Shown here: one piece after another, positions 34,818 through 47,410 of the stretch
Layout of the letters: every line of letters starts with the position of its first letter
Numbering within the stretch: position 1 is the first letter of the stretch
From: Heterocephalus glaber
Taxonomy: Eukaryota > Chordata > Mammalia > Rodentia > Bathyergidae
Reading direction: 5' to 3'
Assembly (NCBI RefSeq): GCF_000247695.1
Contig: NW_004624781.1
Location: 10,448,439-10,512,438 of the forward strand
DNA length: 64,000 bases
Position numbers and translations under genes: made by a program
The notes under the pieces: generated by a model
Databases searched by the model: none
Told to the model about the DNA's origin: nothing
The model's input: only the letters and a program-made list of their open reading frames with translations

Positions 34818-36868
34818 GCGTGAGAAGGCTAAAATGATCATAGGGTAGTTTCAACTTCCATTTCATTGGAACCATGACTTCCAAACCTACTGAGCCCAGT
34901 GCTATGGGACAAGAAGCAACAGTTCTTTAAGTAAGTTATAAGGCACAATAGCCAGGGGACTATTCCACTACTGGTTTCCCAAATTCACTACTATTTTCCC
35001 AAACTGTATCATCCTGGTCATAGGAAAGATAAATCCATATAGAGTCTGGTGTTCAAGGTATGTTCTGAGTCCCATAGGAGAGACCTAGCCTCGTAGGCTC
35101 TTTCTTCAATTGTGCTTAATTGAGCTTCTGAGTATGACAAGACCAGTGAATTCTTCAGTAGCCCAGGTCTGACTCCTGTGTTATAAAATGTGTCCCCTGG
35201 CTGGAGGCAACATTAAAATGGGATAATACAGTTTTGGATAAGAAACTGTAAATCTCTTAATAGTGTCTTTTGCACAAGCAGTTCAGGTAATAACATATAT
35301 ATACCCAAAATATTTGCCTAATTCTGAAATGACAAAGCAATGATTCCACCACCAGAGGGGTCTTAGTCAGTCACCATGCCACTTGGTAGACAACTTGTCC
35401 CTTCGGTAGCTGGTGCCACTTGGTACTTGTCTCCACTGATGGTGTGTTGGATGCTCAGTATTGGAGGTCACCAGATCAGCTGCCATGAGCGTTACACCTT
35501 GCAGGTCATATGCACATCTCATTTATCCCTGCTGATACAGCTGCTGTGTACCTAAGCAAACGTTGTGCCACTGAGCAGGTACCAGGTGATCAGGAAGGGG
35601 GCTCCCTGGTAGCCATTGAAGTGGTTATCTTTTCTACCTGAGAGAGAGCTGTCTGCACCCTGGCTGCCTCTGGTGGGCATTGACATGGACATGATATCTT
35701 CACTTTCTGTATCCATCCGGAGAGTTTGGTCCTCATACTTCTCTTCCAATCTACCTTGTTTCCACTTCCCTATTTTGTTTCTGACCAGCCAGCCTACTTA
35801 CTTCCCACGAGACAAAATAGAACCTCAGGCTATCTTTCCTCTATGTGTTACCTGTGGGTATACAGATAGATTTCAGGGAGTTTATGAACTTGGATGAGAA
35901 AAATAAATCACATCTCCATTTCTACTGGCATCATGCTGAAATTTAGCATTTCTTTCAATTAGGAATGTAGCTAACAATCTGCAGCAGTGCTGTAGTACCT
36001 GTGACTTTGTCATGAATAGAAATCACACAATATTTAATAACACATTGCAGTTATCTGGGGAATCATGATATATCCTCTATGCATCACTACCTTGAGAACA
36101 CAGCAGTCCTTAGGCCTGTTGCTGGAAGCACGCAGTCTTCTTGGAGACATGCTCTGGAGAATCAGGTCCACTAAAGTGGAACTACTTCTTTGATCATCCA
36201 GAAACCTATGTTACTTTGCAGGATTCCTTATCTACAACTATTTGTCAATACATTTGTGAAAGTAGGTCATCAGTTCTTAGAGTGTGCTAAAAGTTTGAAA
36301 AACTTGGTAGTTCAAACGAAGACTCAAAACTCTGGGTGATATGTGCTTCCACATTTGGATTTTGCAGGTAAAAGAAGCCTCCTGCTATTGGAAAGATGGT
36401 GGTAAAGCCATATGTACTAGATGAAGTTAGGCTGCTTTGTGGATTGCTGCTGAGGACAAGTGCTAATAGCAGAACCCTTGTTAAATGGGGAGATCTGGTC
36501 TGAAATAGTTGACTTTCTAAAAACCATCCTGCAGTCTGTCCTTGAGAATTGGCTTTCTTGATATATGGAGGAGGCAAACAGACGTTTCTCATTGTAGCCA
36601 GCTCTTTGCTTTTGCTCCCTGAGTGCACGCTGATGCCTTTGAAGAAGAATCCTTATTTTGAGAGTCTCTTTTGGAAACTACAAAGGGCTTCAAGTTTTTT
36701 TGGAGATGGTAAAAGTTTTTTTCCCCCCCAAACAAAACTTTGCCTGGAAATAAAAGCTTCAGACTCTGCACAGATGGTGTGTCTATAATACTTGCTGATG
36801 CGTCTACTTTGGGTATACAGTGAAAATGGAGCTCCGTAGGTTTATGTTACTTGTTCCTTTCTGCACAG
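34818..36868. other. Unique-looking non-coding DNA upstream of the candidate exon
   Basis: No recognised repeat. Frames up to 113 codons (minus 36287-36628) have no domain. There is no CpG-rich promoter next to the candidate exon. The last 25 bases form a pyrimidine-rich tract ending in cacag. Confidence 0.35.
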
Positions 36869-37240
36869 CCCCGCACTGACATCATGGACTCTTCCAACAA
36901 TTCTGAAAGATGTTTGACCAATAGCCATGAAGCGATCAACTTTATTAGGAGCAGGCCTCTGAATGATAGCATGTATATGTATATTGAAAAGATGTTGTCA
37001 CAAAATGGGGCAAAGTATGAGAAACATTTCTACCACCCAGAGGTGCTCCAGCCAGATGCCCCAAGAACCACTGCTCACCAGAAGGGTAGAATCTCAGCTA
37101 CTGCCAAGGGAGAAAAAACCCCACTCTTGAAACTTTTTAAAAGAAAGAATTATATCCATGATTTGGCTGATAGTGTGGATATTTTTAGCCGTAGGGATGA
37201 GATAAAATTTCAACTGAGGGTCTTGAAGTTACTGTTATAG
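36869..37240 (+). pseudogene. Unidentified coding-like segment: lone exon or decayed retrocopy
   Basis: A pyrimidine-rich tract ends 'ttctgcacag' at 36868, a good splice acceptor. Sixteen bases later an ATG at 36884 in context 'atcATGg' opens a frame of about 119 codons that begins MDSSNNSERCLTNSHEAINF and ends with a stop at 37238-37240. The frame also stays open upstream to 36851. The composition (charged, Tyr/Lys/Asn-rich, 'KLFKRKNYIHDLADSVDIF') looks more protein-like than its neighbours. After about 37217, the frame one step over continues open for some 25 codons ('TEGLEVTVIDVIEKLKLS') before stops, which hints at a frameshift in a once longer protein. No poly-A tail or flanking duplication is obvious. 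I do not recognise the family; a chance frame remains possible. Confidence 0.35.
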
Positions 37241-39443
37241 ATGTGATTGAAAAATTAAAACTTTCTTGCCTTGGCTGCTGATAGGGGAAAAATGTAGAGC
37301 CCACCATCAGTGCAAATGTTCAACTTCTGGAGGCAGGTGCTTTTCCAAGATAGAGTTCAGATACAACATTCTCTGTCAGTTTCTTTGAAAGGATAAACCA
37401 GAAAAGACTTGGAAACTCTTCAAAAGTTTTACGAAATTTATCTTTATCTCTATGGCGCTGAAGTTGGATTTTGAATCCACAGTACATTTCTCTGTGATAT
37501 AAATGATATTGAAAATATGGGCTGAGGCACAGAGAAACACATTCCTTTTAGGACAAAAAAGTGACTGCGGTCCAAACCTACTACAATTAGGAGTTTAATT
37601 AGAACAGCCTTGAAAGATTTTAGTGTTCCTTGAAAGAGGCCTACTGTATCTGAATCTTGTGAAGTGGGCTATGGAAACTTTAATTTCACTTGTAATGCTG
37701 TATCTTCATTAACAGGAATTTTTAACATTTGTAATCATTGAAACAAAAAATCAAAATTAATTGGATGTCTAATTTGACATGGTTGTGGCCAATAAATAAT
37801 CATCCCAGAGTTTAATATTTTTGTTCGAGCTGAATGATGTTGACATGTCTTTTAAAAAATAGAATTTAATCTTGATTTGTCTATATAATGTTATTTTGGT
37901 ATTTAATGTATTGAAGAAGCACATGTGTTTTGCTGTGTCATAAATATATAACTATAGTCCACTATAAACTAGATGTATACACATATGGTCAAGTATAAAA
38001 ATATGTTTCTATATGATTGCTTTCCCTTGTAATTTTATTTATCTTATTTTGTGGATTTGAACATATTCATGAGAGAGTGCATCCATACCCTTTACTGGAT
38101 TGCTAAGAGGGTCTGGGCTGTAAGGGTGCCCTGCCAGTCAGTGCTGTGCCCTGCAGAGAAAGGAAAGGAAGCAGCTAGGGACAAACATGTGTCTGTGTTT
38201 CCCCACACCCCTTGCTAAGGTTGCTTATCCTCTGAAACCCCTGAAAGCCAGGGCTGAGAGGGAGGCTTGGTATCTTCACAGAGGTCCCCCTCAGGGACAG
38301 GCAGCTGGCAGAGAAGAGCAGATGGTGACTGTGGCAGGGAGAGAGATGGAGAGTGCTCAGGGCCTGTCCCTTCTCTTCCTCCCAATGCTGTTACCCACTA
38401 CATATCCTACGCTTATTACATTAACTCTTTCAGTGATTTCAGTTCAGTTTCAATCAGCTTATTTTGAGCACTTACTGGAATCTGCACTTGTCTTGCTTAA
38501 TACATGAAAAGTGGACATTAGGGCCTCCATTAGCATCCATCAGCCTTCTCCTCCTCAAATCATGCAGACAAGGAGACAAATGATTCTGAGCAATTCCAGA
38601 GAGGTGAGGTAGGTCTGGGGACCTTGGTACATGAGTTTGTTAGCTCTTACTAGGAGCAACAGACTAGTGACAACTTTATGCTTGTTTTAGAGTCTTTCAT
38701 AAAGAATGGAAGTCCAAGTTTAAATATTTATAGTCAATACTAGAGGCCTCTAAATAAAATAAGATCTATTTGTAGGAGTGTTTACCAGACTAAGATTAGC
38801 AATTTTTCTTTTTTCTAAAGGTTAATGTTTTCTTGAAAGTCTGTGTTCCTGTGTGTGTACCTATGAAAGTGATATGCACATGCAATATGCAACATTTAGG
38901 GTTATTTTTCCCCAGCACTGCCATGGCACCAGTTTAGGACTCTATAATTGTTTTTCCTTTTGCAACAGCCTCCAAACTATATCACTGTCTCTCGTATTTT
39001 TCCTCTTTGATAAATGTGTCACAGACAAAGTAGATAGTGAGGTAGGTGTTAAATCCCATTCTAAATTCCTCTAGTTCAATGACCCCCCCCCCTTATTTGC
39101 TCAAAGCCTGTTCTTCTATGTCACGTCCCTAGTTCCTCTCTTTGCTGATCAGATCTGTAAATGGAAGCACTTACTAAGCCCAATAAGTTCAAATACCAGA
39201 AAGGCTTGATTCCAAATCTTTATGTTCATCTCTCTCTTAGCTTCAGTCTTGTAGAGGCAACTGTTGCTGTGTCCCTACATGGGTAAATGGACTAGACCTC
39301 CCCAAGCTCAGTATGGCAGAGGTGAACTCATCCTTTCTCTTGGTACTGGTTTCTTACCTTCTCAACAAATGTGATGGTACAATTGGTTATACATAGGTAA
39401 ATAAGTGAACCTATTCTGTATGCCATATAAAAAAAGTGAACTC
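37241..39443. other. Unique-looking AT-rich DNA
   Basis: Between 37260 and 37740 other short open blocks alternate between frames, which could be the decayed rest of the candidate above. Beyond that nothing is recognised. A C10 run occurs at about 39084-39093. Confidence 0.35.
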
Positions 39444-39560
39444 AGGCCAGGGATTTAGCTCAGTGGCACTGTGGCTGGCTTGCAAGCGCAAGGTCCTGAG
39501 TTCTATCCCTGGTACCACAAAACAACAAACAACAACAACAACAACAATAACAACAACAAC
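39444..39560 (+). mobile_element. tRNA-derived SINE with expanded (AAC)n tail
   Basis: 'gggatttagctcagtggcac', 'cttgcaagcgcaaggtcctg' and 'agttctatccctggtacc' form the tRNA-like head. The tail is a (CAA)n-type run of about 50 bp. Short flanks 'gtgaactc' (39436) and 'atgaactc' (39563) are the likely target duplication. Confidence 0.88.
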
Positions 39561-39570
39561 AAATGAACTC

Positions 39571-40690
39571 TAAGATCAGAGACCTAAAGTAGAAGACCTA
39601 AATCTTTAAAACCTCTAGAAGAAAGCATGGATAAAATTTTGAAACCCTTTTGAAACAAGGCAATCATTTCTCCGATAAGATTTAAAAGGCAGTGCCTACA
39701 AAGGTAGAGTTTGATAAACTGGATCTCATCAAACTAAGGACTTTTCTTTATGAAATCACAGAAAAATCAGAAAGACAAATTTCAGAATCGAAGAAAATAT
39801 TTATAAATACCATGAGTGATAAGGAACTTGAATTAAGAATATACACAGATACTTGCAATTCATTGATAAAACTAACAACCCAATAAAAAATGGGCCAGTA
39901 ACTTGAACAGATGCTTCACAGAGTATTTGATCTTATGAACACAGGAAAAGATGTCTAACATCATTATTCGTTAGGGAAGTGCAAATTAAGTCCACAATGA
40001 CACATCAATACACATCTACTAAAATGGCTAAAAGAGAAAAGAAAAACTGACAATATCAAGGGCTGATGAAAATACAGAGTGACTGGAACCCTTCTATGTT
40101 GCTAGTGAAGATGCAAAATGTATAGGCATGTGGAAAATTTTGGCAATGTCCTATTAGGGTCCCCTGTAAGCCTCTTGTTAGGTCTTTACTCTTGAGAAAT
40201 GAAAACTAATGTTGGCACAGTCTTGGATGTTCATAGCGACTCTATTTCTCATTGCTCCAAACTGGAAGCAACCCAAATGTTCATCGACCAGTAAGTGGAT
40301 GAATATCTCACCATTCATATGATGGGGAATCCAATCAGCATGTGAAGAAGCCATCCACAGAGACAGCAATAATGTGGATGACTCTCAGCAGCTTTATGTT
40401 AAGTGAAAGAAGCCTATAAAAGACCTCATACATGTGACACTCTCTATATACAAAATTCTGGAAAGGCAAGACTAAAATGACAAAAATCAAATCAGAGGTT
40501 GACAGAGTCCAAGAGGAGATGTGAATGACTTCAAAGAAAGACAGGGAACTTTATAAGGTAAAAGAAATGTTAAGATCTCAACAGTGGAGGAAATTACATG
40601 ACTTTATATATCTGTCAAACTTCACAGCACTGTTCATGTAAAGTGAGTGAAACCATTATGTGTAAATTATACCTTAAAAATCTCACAAGA
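39571..40690 (+). mobile_element. Old L1 LINE, ORF2 end and 3' UTR, plus orientation
   Basis: 'cctctagaagaaagcatgga', 'gaaacaaggcaatcatttct', 'gataaactggatctcatcaa', 'aaaatgggccagtaacttga', 'agggaagtgcaaattaagtc' and 'tgatggggaatccaatcagc' are sense L1 landmarks. It begins just after the SINE tail and fades after 'taaattataccttaaaaatc', an L1 3' end pattern. Stops throughout. Confidence 0.85.
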
Positions 40691-43600
40691 AAAATAAGGG
40701 TAAACAAAAATCCCCAAAGGCTTTTCCTCCATTGTTTTCTACCACAGGTACTTGAGGTTCCAGCCACGGCAATCCTAATATCCATATCATAATTGATTCC
40801 TTTTTTCCCACAATCCCCCAAAGTCGTATCCCTTTCCCCCCTGCATTGGCACCATTTCTTTGTCCACGCCATTGTCCCCTCTTGCCTGGGTTATGCTGAC
40901 ACCTGGAGCACCTCTCTGATGCCAGCACCAGTCTTTCCACTGCTGCCGGGCAGATGTGTGGCAAGGCCCACCTTCTCACAGGAGCCTTCTGTTGGAATGT
41001 CACCCACTCATCCACTATAAGATGAAGATCACCCTCTCTTTGTGATCCTGCATGGGTATAATTTGTCTTTCTTACCATCACCCTCTATAAACACCCAGTG
41101 TACACTAATCTCACTGCTTCAGTACCTCAGGAATTTCCCCTCCTTTCCTCATGGGCCCAGCCAGGCCCCTTCCAGGTTCTATCCAAACATCACCACTCTG
41201 GAAGAGCCCTTCTCTCACCTCACTTGGGCAAGCATTGCTGTGTCTTTGTGGTAGGCACCTCCTGCACGCCTTGAGCCCAGAACTTCTGGCACTGATACTG
41301 TAAGGCTAAGTTTATTGAAAGTAGGTCCCATGTGCTCTTCATTCATGTGTACTCTTAACTCAGCGCCGTTCCTGTTCCATGGTTGAACTGAATGCTTGCT
41401 GGGCAAGTGGGAGCGTCCAGGAGACAGAACTCCGGAACTGCGCTGACATGGCATTGTTAGGATGGTGGACTGAGCCTCCCCTGAGACCCTCAGCCTTGGT
41501 ACCTCCTCTAAACAGGCTTCCGGCCCCTCCTTCCTGCCTCTGCCCCCAAGAGCGCTGCTGTGTTGAGCAGCCCCCGTGCCCTTCCCTGTATCCGGGCCCT
41601 CAGGGATCTTCTCAGGTCTGAGTTATTTCATGATCAATGGCTCATAGATTATGGGATGAAACTGTGGCATTTGTGCCAAATTCCTTGAAGAGGATTATTA
41701 CAGAAGTAACCTAACAAGCAGGATGCTTCAATAGAGACGCACAGGAAGGTGGTGAATGATTTAATTCTATTTGTTCCAAATGAATAGCATTTCTCATTAT
41801 CCACCATCCTGACCAATACCAAATTTTAACTTCAGAGGAAGTATATAGAGGGTCTGTGTTCTGCACTGATTGTCTGTGTGTGAGCCCCATTGATGCCATC
41901 AGGGATTCTGTGCTCCCATGAGGACAGAGGGAAAGCCAAGAGTGTGTGTCCACAGGACGAGTTCACCAGAGCACCCCGCAAGCTAACTTTCAGAGCCAGC
42001 TCACTTTGACCCATCAGGCAAAAGGCTCTGACTCCCAAAGAAATGTGTGTGTAAGTAGGTGACTTTGATGCCAGGCAAGAACACGGCTTCGTCCTGGGTA
42101 AGGTCGATGGGGAAGATAAATGCTCTCACCATGTCCATACTTCACACCGATGGATAGAGTGATAGTCAACCAGTTTATTTTTCAGCAAAGGGACGCGACC
42201 GTGTGACACGTGAAGAAAGAGCCTGAGTTTACCTCCCAGGTATTTGACCCTGTCCTTCTGAGAGCTACCGGGCATATTTCAAGTCCATATCCACAGGAGA
42301 GCATTTCTAGAGCACACGACCCAGCATTTAGGCAGAGAGGGGGAAACAGTCTGAACTAAGATGCGTTAAGGAAATCCAATCCCATGACCTTCATCTCTGT
42401 CAAGTACAACACTGCTTCTCCTGTCATTTTTTTTCTGGTAATGCAGTTTGACTGTCATTTTTCTTTTAATTTCCCTTTCCACCAAATCAAGTTCCTACTT
42501 TTGGAGTTCCTGGAAGAAGCACATGATTAATCTTTTATAGACCTGTTCACCTGGGTTTGAAGGTGGCTTGTTTGTAATATTGTCACTCCTGCGAACCCTG
42601 AGTCCCCAGGGCGGGTATTTGTGGAGTCACAGACGAGGCTGAAAGAAATGATCTTCAGTTCAGCTTGAGAAAGCACTTCAAGCTCTTTGGTTGCAATTTG
42701 GAGGGGGAGATTTTTAAAAGACAAAGTCAGGGAGTGGTAAATGTATTTTGTTTACGGAAATCTGGATTTTCTGTGTACATACGTGTGTGTGTGGGGAGTT
42801 GTGTGCATGTCTGAGGTAGGAGGTGAATGTTCCCAGCATGAATAAAACACACACAGACTCACACACAAATGCATTCCTTTTATAGGAGAAACTCATCATC
42901 AAAATCTCAGGAGAAGCCAACATATTGAACAGAAATTGGTAGGTATTTTAATATCAAAATGCATTTTATAAGTTTAATACTCAATGAAAGCAGGGAGGTG
43001 TTTGAGAAATGCAAGCATTTGAACATGCTAGCGATTGATGACCACTGAGATCTTTTCTCAGTTTCAGCATCTGTTTTATTTCTGTTTTAAAAAATATTTA
43101 CATTTCATATCAAGAAAAGCCATATTTACAGTGGCCAGTAATTGCAAGATTTGAGTTTTCTTACAGCTTGTCTGTTCCCTCAGAATGCTCTTTAGTTAAA
43201 ATCAAAGGCAGGAGATGCTTTATTCTGAAGCCTGAGTAAAAATACATTTATCTGGCAGCTCCAAGGAACACATTGATGTTTTCCTTTATGTTAAAATCTA
43301 GGATATAACACTTCTGCATGTCAACATGCTTTATAACAGTTTGACAAATGAGAACTTTTTTTAGAAAAGTGAGATTTGAGAGTTCTGGTGGCATGGAAGG
43401 TGGAGTAACCCCTCTCCCCTACCTCTGCCCCTAAAAATAGGATGCCCCTTGGCAACAGAGCCAACAGCGGTGATTTGTGGGTGCCTAAAAGTTCAAAGAA
43501 GGCAGCTCTTTTTGCTGACCAGAATGCCTGCCGTCCTGAAGAGGGGTAAATTCCCATTGCTTTTGCCCTTATCCCCTTCCCCAGCAGGCAGACTCCATGG

Positions 43601-43960
43601 TAGGAAGTCCAACAAGTGAAAGTGCCAGCTCTCTTGGTAAAGGAGTGGAGAGAGAGGCCCCAGAAGGAAGTGGGGCTATCAAGAGGCCAAAGGAGTGATC
43701 CCATAACGCTGAATATGAATTTCTGGATTCACATCTAAAGTACACATCCATGGTTCAGACCCCAGACAGTTCTGAGAACGTTCTGAGCCACATGTTCTGA
43801 GAATGAGGCTGCAGGGGCAGTGATCACCAGTGTCCCATGCTGGCTACTCTGGTCACATGTAGGACAGACTCAGACTGCACAACTGGAACTGATGTTGGAA
43901 CTGTAGTCCTCAGAGGCAGATTAGAACTCGCAGCCTGGACCTCACTGATTGCTGGCTTAC
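40691..43960. other. Mostly unique non-coding DNA
   Basis: About 3.3 kb. Around 40860-41110 there is an L2/L3-like pyrimidine-rich patch that I cannot assign firmly. The 132-codon minus frame 40683-41081 covers it. A GT/CA-rich patch lies at 42783-42870. From about 42480 to 42730 the sequence is balanced and repeat-free, of the sort often found in conserved non-coding elements, but conservation cannot be judged here. No exon recognised. Confidence 0.35.
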
Positions 43961-43974
43961 TAAAATGACAAAAT

Positions 43975-44058
43975 CAGGGCTGGAGATTTAGCTCAGTGGT
44001 TCCAGTGCCTGTCTTGCAAGCGCAAGGTCCCAAGTTCAATCCCTGGTACCAAACAAAA
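43975..44058 (+). mobile_element. tRNA-derived SINE with perfect 14-bp target duplication
   Basis: Head 'ggagatttagctcagtggtt', 'cttgcaagcgcaaggtccca' and 'agttcaatccctggtacc', then a short A-rich tail. TAAAATGACAAAAT is repeated perfectly at 43961-43974 and 44059-44072, which fixes both boundaries. Confidence 0.94.
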
Positions 44059-44091
44059 TAAAATGACAAAATAAGTCCTCACTAGGGCTTC

Positions 44092-44260
44092 TACAAGTCC
44101 TGGAGTCTCTAAACCCAAGAGTCAAAATGTCCAGCACATCATCCGGCCTTTACTCAGCTTCCGAAAAATGAGGAAAAATTCATCATTCAAGAGAAAGAGA
44201 ATCAACAGACTCCACCTCTAAGAAGGCACAGGTGTTGGAACTACCAGGCAGAGACTTTAG
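44092..44260 (+). mobile_element. Ancient L1 5' region, left piece (split by a younger L1)
   Basis: 'ctctaagaaggcacaggtgt', then 'ggaactaccaggcagagact', resembles the 5'/ORF1-proximal part of L1M-class elements in sense orientation. The same text resumes at 45813 ('gcagagactttaaaaccac', then 'tcaatagaaataatccaat'). The piece is therefore the upstream part of an element cut by an insertion. Confidence 0.7.
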
Positions 44261-44270
44261 CTTTTAAAGA

Positions 44271-44503
44271 AATTATATGTATAAATTCATTATCTTATCT
44301 GACCTGTCTGGACCCTTTTAATAATTTGGTAGTTTTCTTTCTTTCACTTCATTTCTCTCTCTCTCTTTTTTTTTTTTTTTTTTTTTTAAACAAATTATAT
44401 GTATAAATTCATTATCTTATCTGACCTGTCTGGACCCTTTTAATAATTTGGTAGTTTTCTTTCTTTCACTTCATTTCTCTCTCTCTCTTTTTTTTTTTTT
44501 TTT
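44271..44503. repeat. Tandem duplication, 122-bp period, including T-rich tracts
   Basis: A block starting 'aattatatgtataaattcat' and ending 'tttctctctctctc' plus a poly-T run occurs at 44271-44387 and again from 44393. The unit text is essentially identical in both copies, differing in poly-T length (about 22 versus 17). It lies between the target duplication and the recognisable body of the minus-strand L1. Confidence 0.93.
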
Positions 44504-45812
44504 GACTTTTAACAGTACCTGTTTGCAGTACACAATGATTACATTCACTATAGAGAACTGGAACATATACATAACACATTTTAGTTCCCATCTTCCCATC
44601 CTTCACTCCCTTTTATTTTTTCAGCACCAGATTCACTTATTTATCTTGTAAGTCCTTATAAAGTAAATTATCATATATGCAGATTAAAAACCAGACCAGT
44701 AGCCCAAAGAATGTATAAAGCATGTAAGACTATTGTACTAAGTCAGGGTACACTTTTAGATACATTGTCTGCACTAGATTATAATACTTTTTCTTTCTCT
44801 TTTTTCCTATTGTCTTTTATTTCATACTTTATATCCATCTATATCTATATTTATATGCCATTGTGTATAAATAACACATTTTTTTATCCATTCATCTATT
44901 CACGGACATATAGGCTGTTTCCAAGATTTAGCTATCATGAATTGTACTGCTATAAATATAGGTATGTGTACATGACTATGGTATGATGTCTTTAACTCTT
45001 TTGGGAAGATACCTAGAAGGGCAATAGCTGGGCCAAATGAAATTTCTACTCTTATTTTTTTGAGGAATCTCCATACTGATTTCCATAGTGGTTATATCCC
45101 AGCTTACACTCCCATCAACAATGAAGAAGGGTTCCTTTCTCCCCACAGCCTAACCAACATTTGTTATTGATTGATTTCTTGATGGTGACCCTTCTTTCTG
45201 GAGTAAGATGGAATCTCAGTGTTGTTTTAATTTGCATTTCTCAGATGGCCAGTGATACTGAATATTTTTTCATGTATTTATTGGCCATTTATATTTCTTC
45301 GTCTGAGAAGTGTCTATTCATTTCAAATGCCCATTTTTAAATTGGGTCTTTAAACTTAGGGGATATTAGTTTTTGAGTTCTTTATATATTCTAAATATTA
45401 GTCCTTTGAGAAGTAGCTAGCAAAATTTTTTTCCCATTCTGCATATTGTCTGTTCACTTTGTTAGTGGTTTCCTTTGCTGTAGAAGAGCTTTTTAATTTT
45501 ATATTATCCCATTTGTTGATTTTGGTATTATTTCTTGTGCAACCAGGGTGTGTTCAGAGAGTCTCTGACTACATCTATGTTTTCAAGAGTTTTACCTATT
45601 TTGTCTTCCAGAAGATTAAGTGTTTCTATTCTAATGTTTAGATCCTTGATCCATTTTGATTTTGGTTTAGTGCACAGTGAGAGATATGGGTGTAGGTTCA
45701 AACTTTGGCATGTGGATAGCCAGTTTTCCCAGCACCGTTTGTTGAAGAGGCTGTCTTTCCTCCAGCGAAGGGATTTGTCCTTTTGTCAAAATAACATAGC
45801 TGAGTGTGTCAC
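44504..45812 (-). mobile_element. L1 LINE 3' end inserted in an older L1, minus orientation
   Basis: Antisense L1 landmarks: 'tccattcatctattcacgga', 'ttgggaagatacctagaagg', 'ctccatactgatttccatag', 'cttacactcccatcaacaat', 'tttaatttgcatttctcaga' and 'ccagcaccgtttgttgaaga'. It is 5'-truncated within ORF2. The duplicated target gcagagacttta flanks the whole unit (44248-44259 and 45813-45824). Its 3' end on the left is unusual, see the tandem duplication. Confidence 0.85.
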
Positions 45813-46715
45813 GCAGAGACTTTAAAACCACTATCATAACCATAGTTTAAGAGATAAGGTCAAATATTCTTGGAAAGAATTGAAAGATGTAGAAAAGAAT
45901 GAAGTAAAAAATTAAGAACAAAAATGCACTGTCTAAAATTTTAAAAATTTACTAGATAGGCTCAATACCAGAGAAGACATGACAGAAAAAGGTCAATGAA
46001 TTTGAGGATGATAGATCAATAGAAATAATCCAATGTGAACAATGCAGAAAAAAGATTAGGAAAATAAAAACAAAAATAAAGTCAAGGCAGCAGCTCAGGA
46101 ATGTGTAGAATTACACAGATGAAATTTGAATACCACATTTATGGATCAGAAATTCTTGGAAATATTAAATTAAACCACTAGTTGAGTATAGGGAAAAATC
46201 TTTTCCATGGACAATAGCTGTTACTGCTTAAAGACAATGAGAAAACTGTAACTTAGCCCTTGCATACTTCCCTGTCATTTTGTTTGCCAAGAGCCTATGA
46301 GTTTAATCTCAGACCCAACTGTAACTAAGTTGGTCCCAACTTTTTTTTCGTTATTTCTTGTACAAAAGGCAAATAAAAATAAAATGGCCAAAGTTGGAAA
46401 AGGAGCAACACTGTTTGTTTTAGTAGATGACATATTATCTTCATAGAAAACCCCATGAAATCTAAATATAATATTAGAGCTAATAACATCTTAGTTATTA
46501 TCGCTGAATTTGGTCATTGTACAAAAACCAGTAGTATTTCTAAATATTAGCAATGAATTGGAAAGTGAAAATTTAAAAAGTATAATTTTCAATAACATCA
46601 AAAGCAAGATACTTAGGAATAAAGATTGTAAGGAAAGAGGTACAAGAGCTCTGTAGGGAAAACTATGAAGAATAATTACAGGAAGTTGAAAGAAAAAGTT
46701 AAACCATACTCATTT
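45813..46715 (+). mobile_element. Ancient L1, right piece of the split element, plus orientation
   Basis: The 5' part has 'ttactagataggctcaatac', 'gatgatagatcaatagaaat' and 'gaacaatgcagaaaaaagat', as in ORF1-proximal sequence of L1M elements. From about 46380 to 46700 ORF2-type text appears ('gtagatgacatattatcttc', 'atagaaaaccccatgaaatc', 'acttaggaataaagattgta'). The jump from ORF1 to ORF2 implies an internal deletion. Confidence 0.75.
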
Positions 46716-47410
46716 TGATTTTCCAATATCGAACTAGTTTTGCCGTCTTTGGATGAAACCTTTGGTCAGAAAGCACTAACTTTTTCATACAGTTATAGAT
46801 TTGATTTCTTGACATTTTCTTAAGGATTTGTTGTGTTCACGAGGAAAACTAGTCTATGCTTTTTTTACAAGGTTCACATTTTGATAATAAGGTTATACTA
46901 ACTTCATAGAATGACTTGGGCAATGTTCAGTCCTTTCTTATTTGCCAAAAGGATGTGTATGATTCACATTATTCCTTTAAATTTATGAGAAAATTAACTT
47001 GAGAAGCCATTTGACACTGAACTTTTCATTGCAGAAAGATCTCTAATTATTAATTTAATTTCTTTACTCGAGGGCTATTCAGATAGTCTCTATCTTGTAC
47101 CAGTTACATTAATTTGTATCTTTCAAGAAATTTGTGCATTTCATCTGATTTGTCTACTTTATTGGAATAAAGTTGTTCAGAATAATACTTAACTTTTTAT
47201 AATGGGATATCTTTAGCGGCATCTTGTTTTTCATTCCAGGATATCAGTACATTCCAGGACATTTATTTTTGATAAATCTAGTCAAAAGGCATATATGACT
47301 TTTTATATTTTCAAAGAATTAACCTTTATTTACATTTATTTGATCTCTTATCTATTTTTTGTTTTGTTGACTTCTGTTTCTCCCTTCTTCCCTGTCTCTC
47401 GGTTTCTGTC

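Noticed and set aside
39084..39093. Possible regulatory C-run
   Set aside because: A ten-base homopolymer alone supports nothing beyond a simple repeat.
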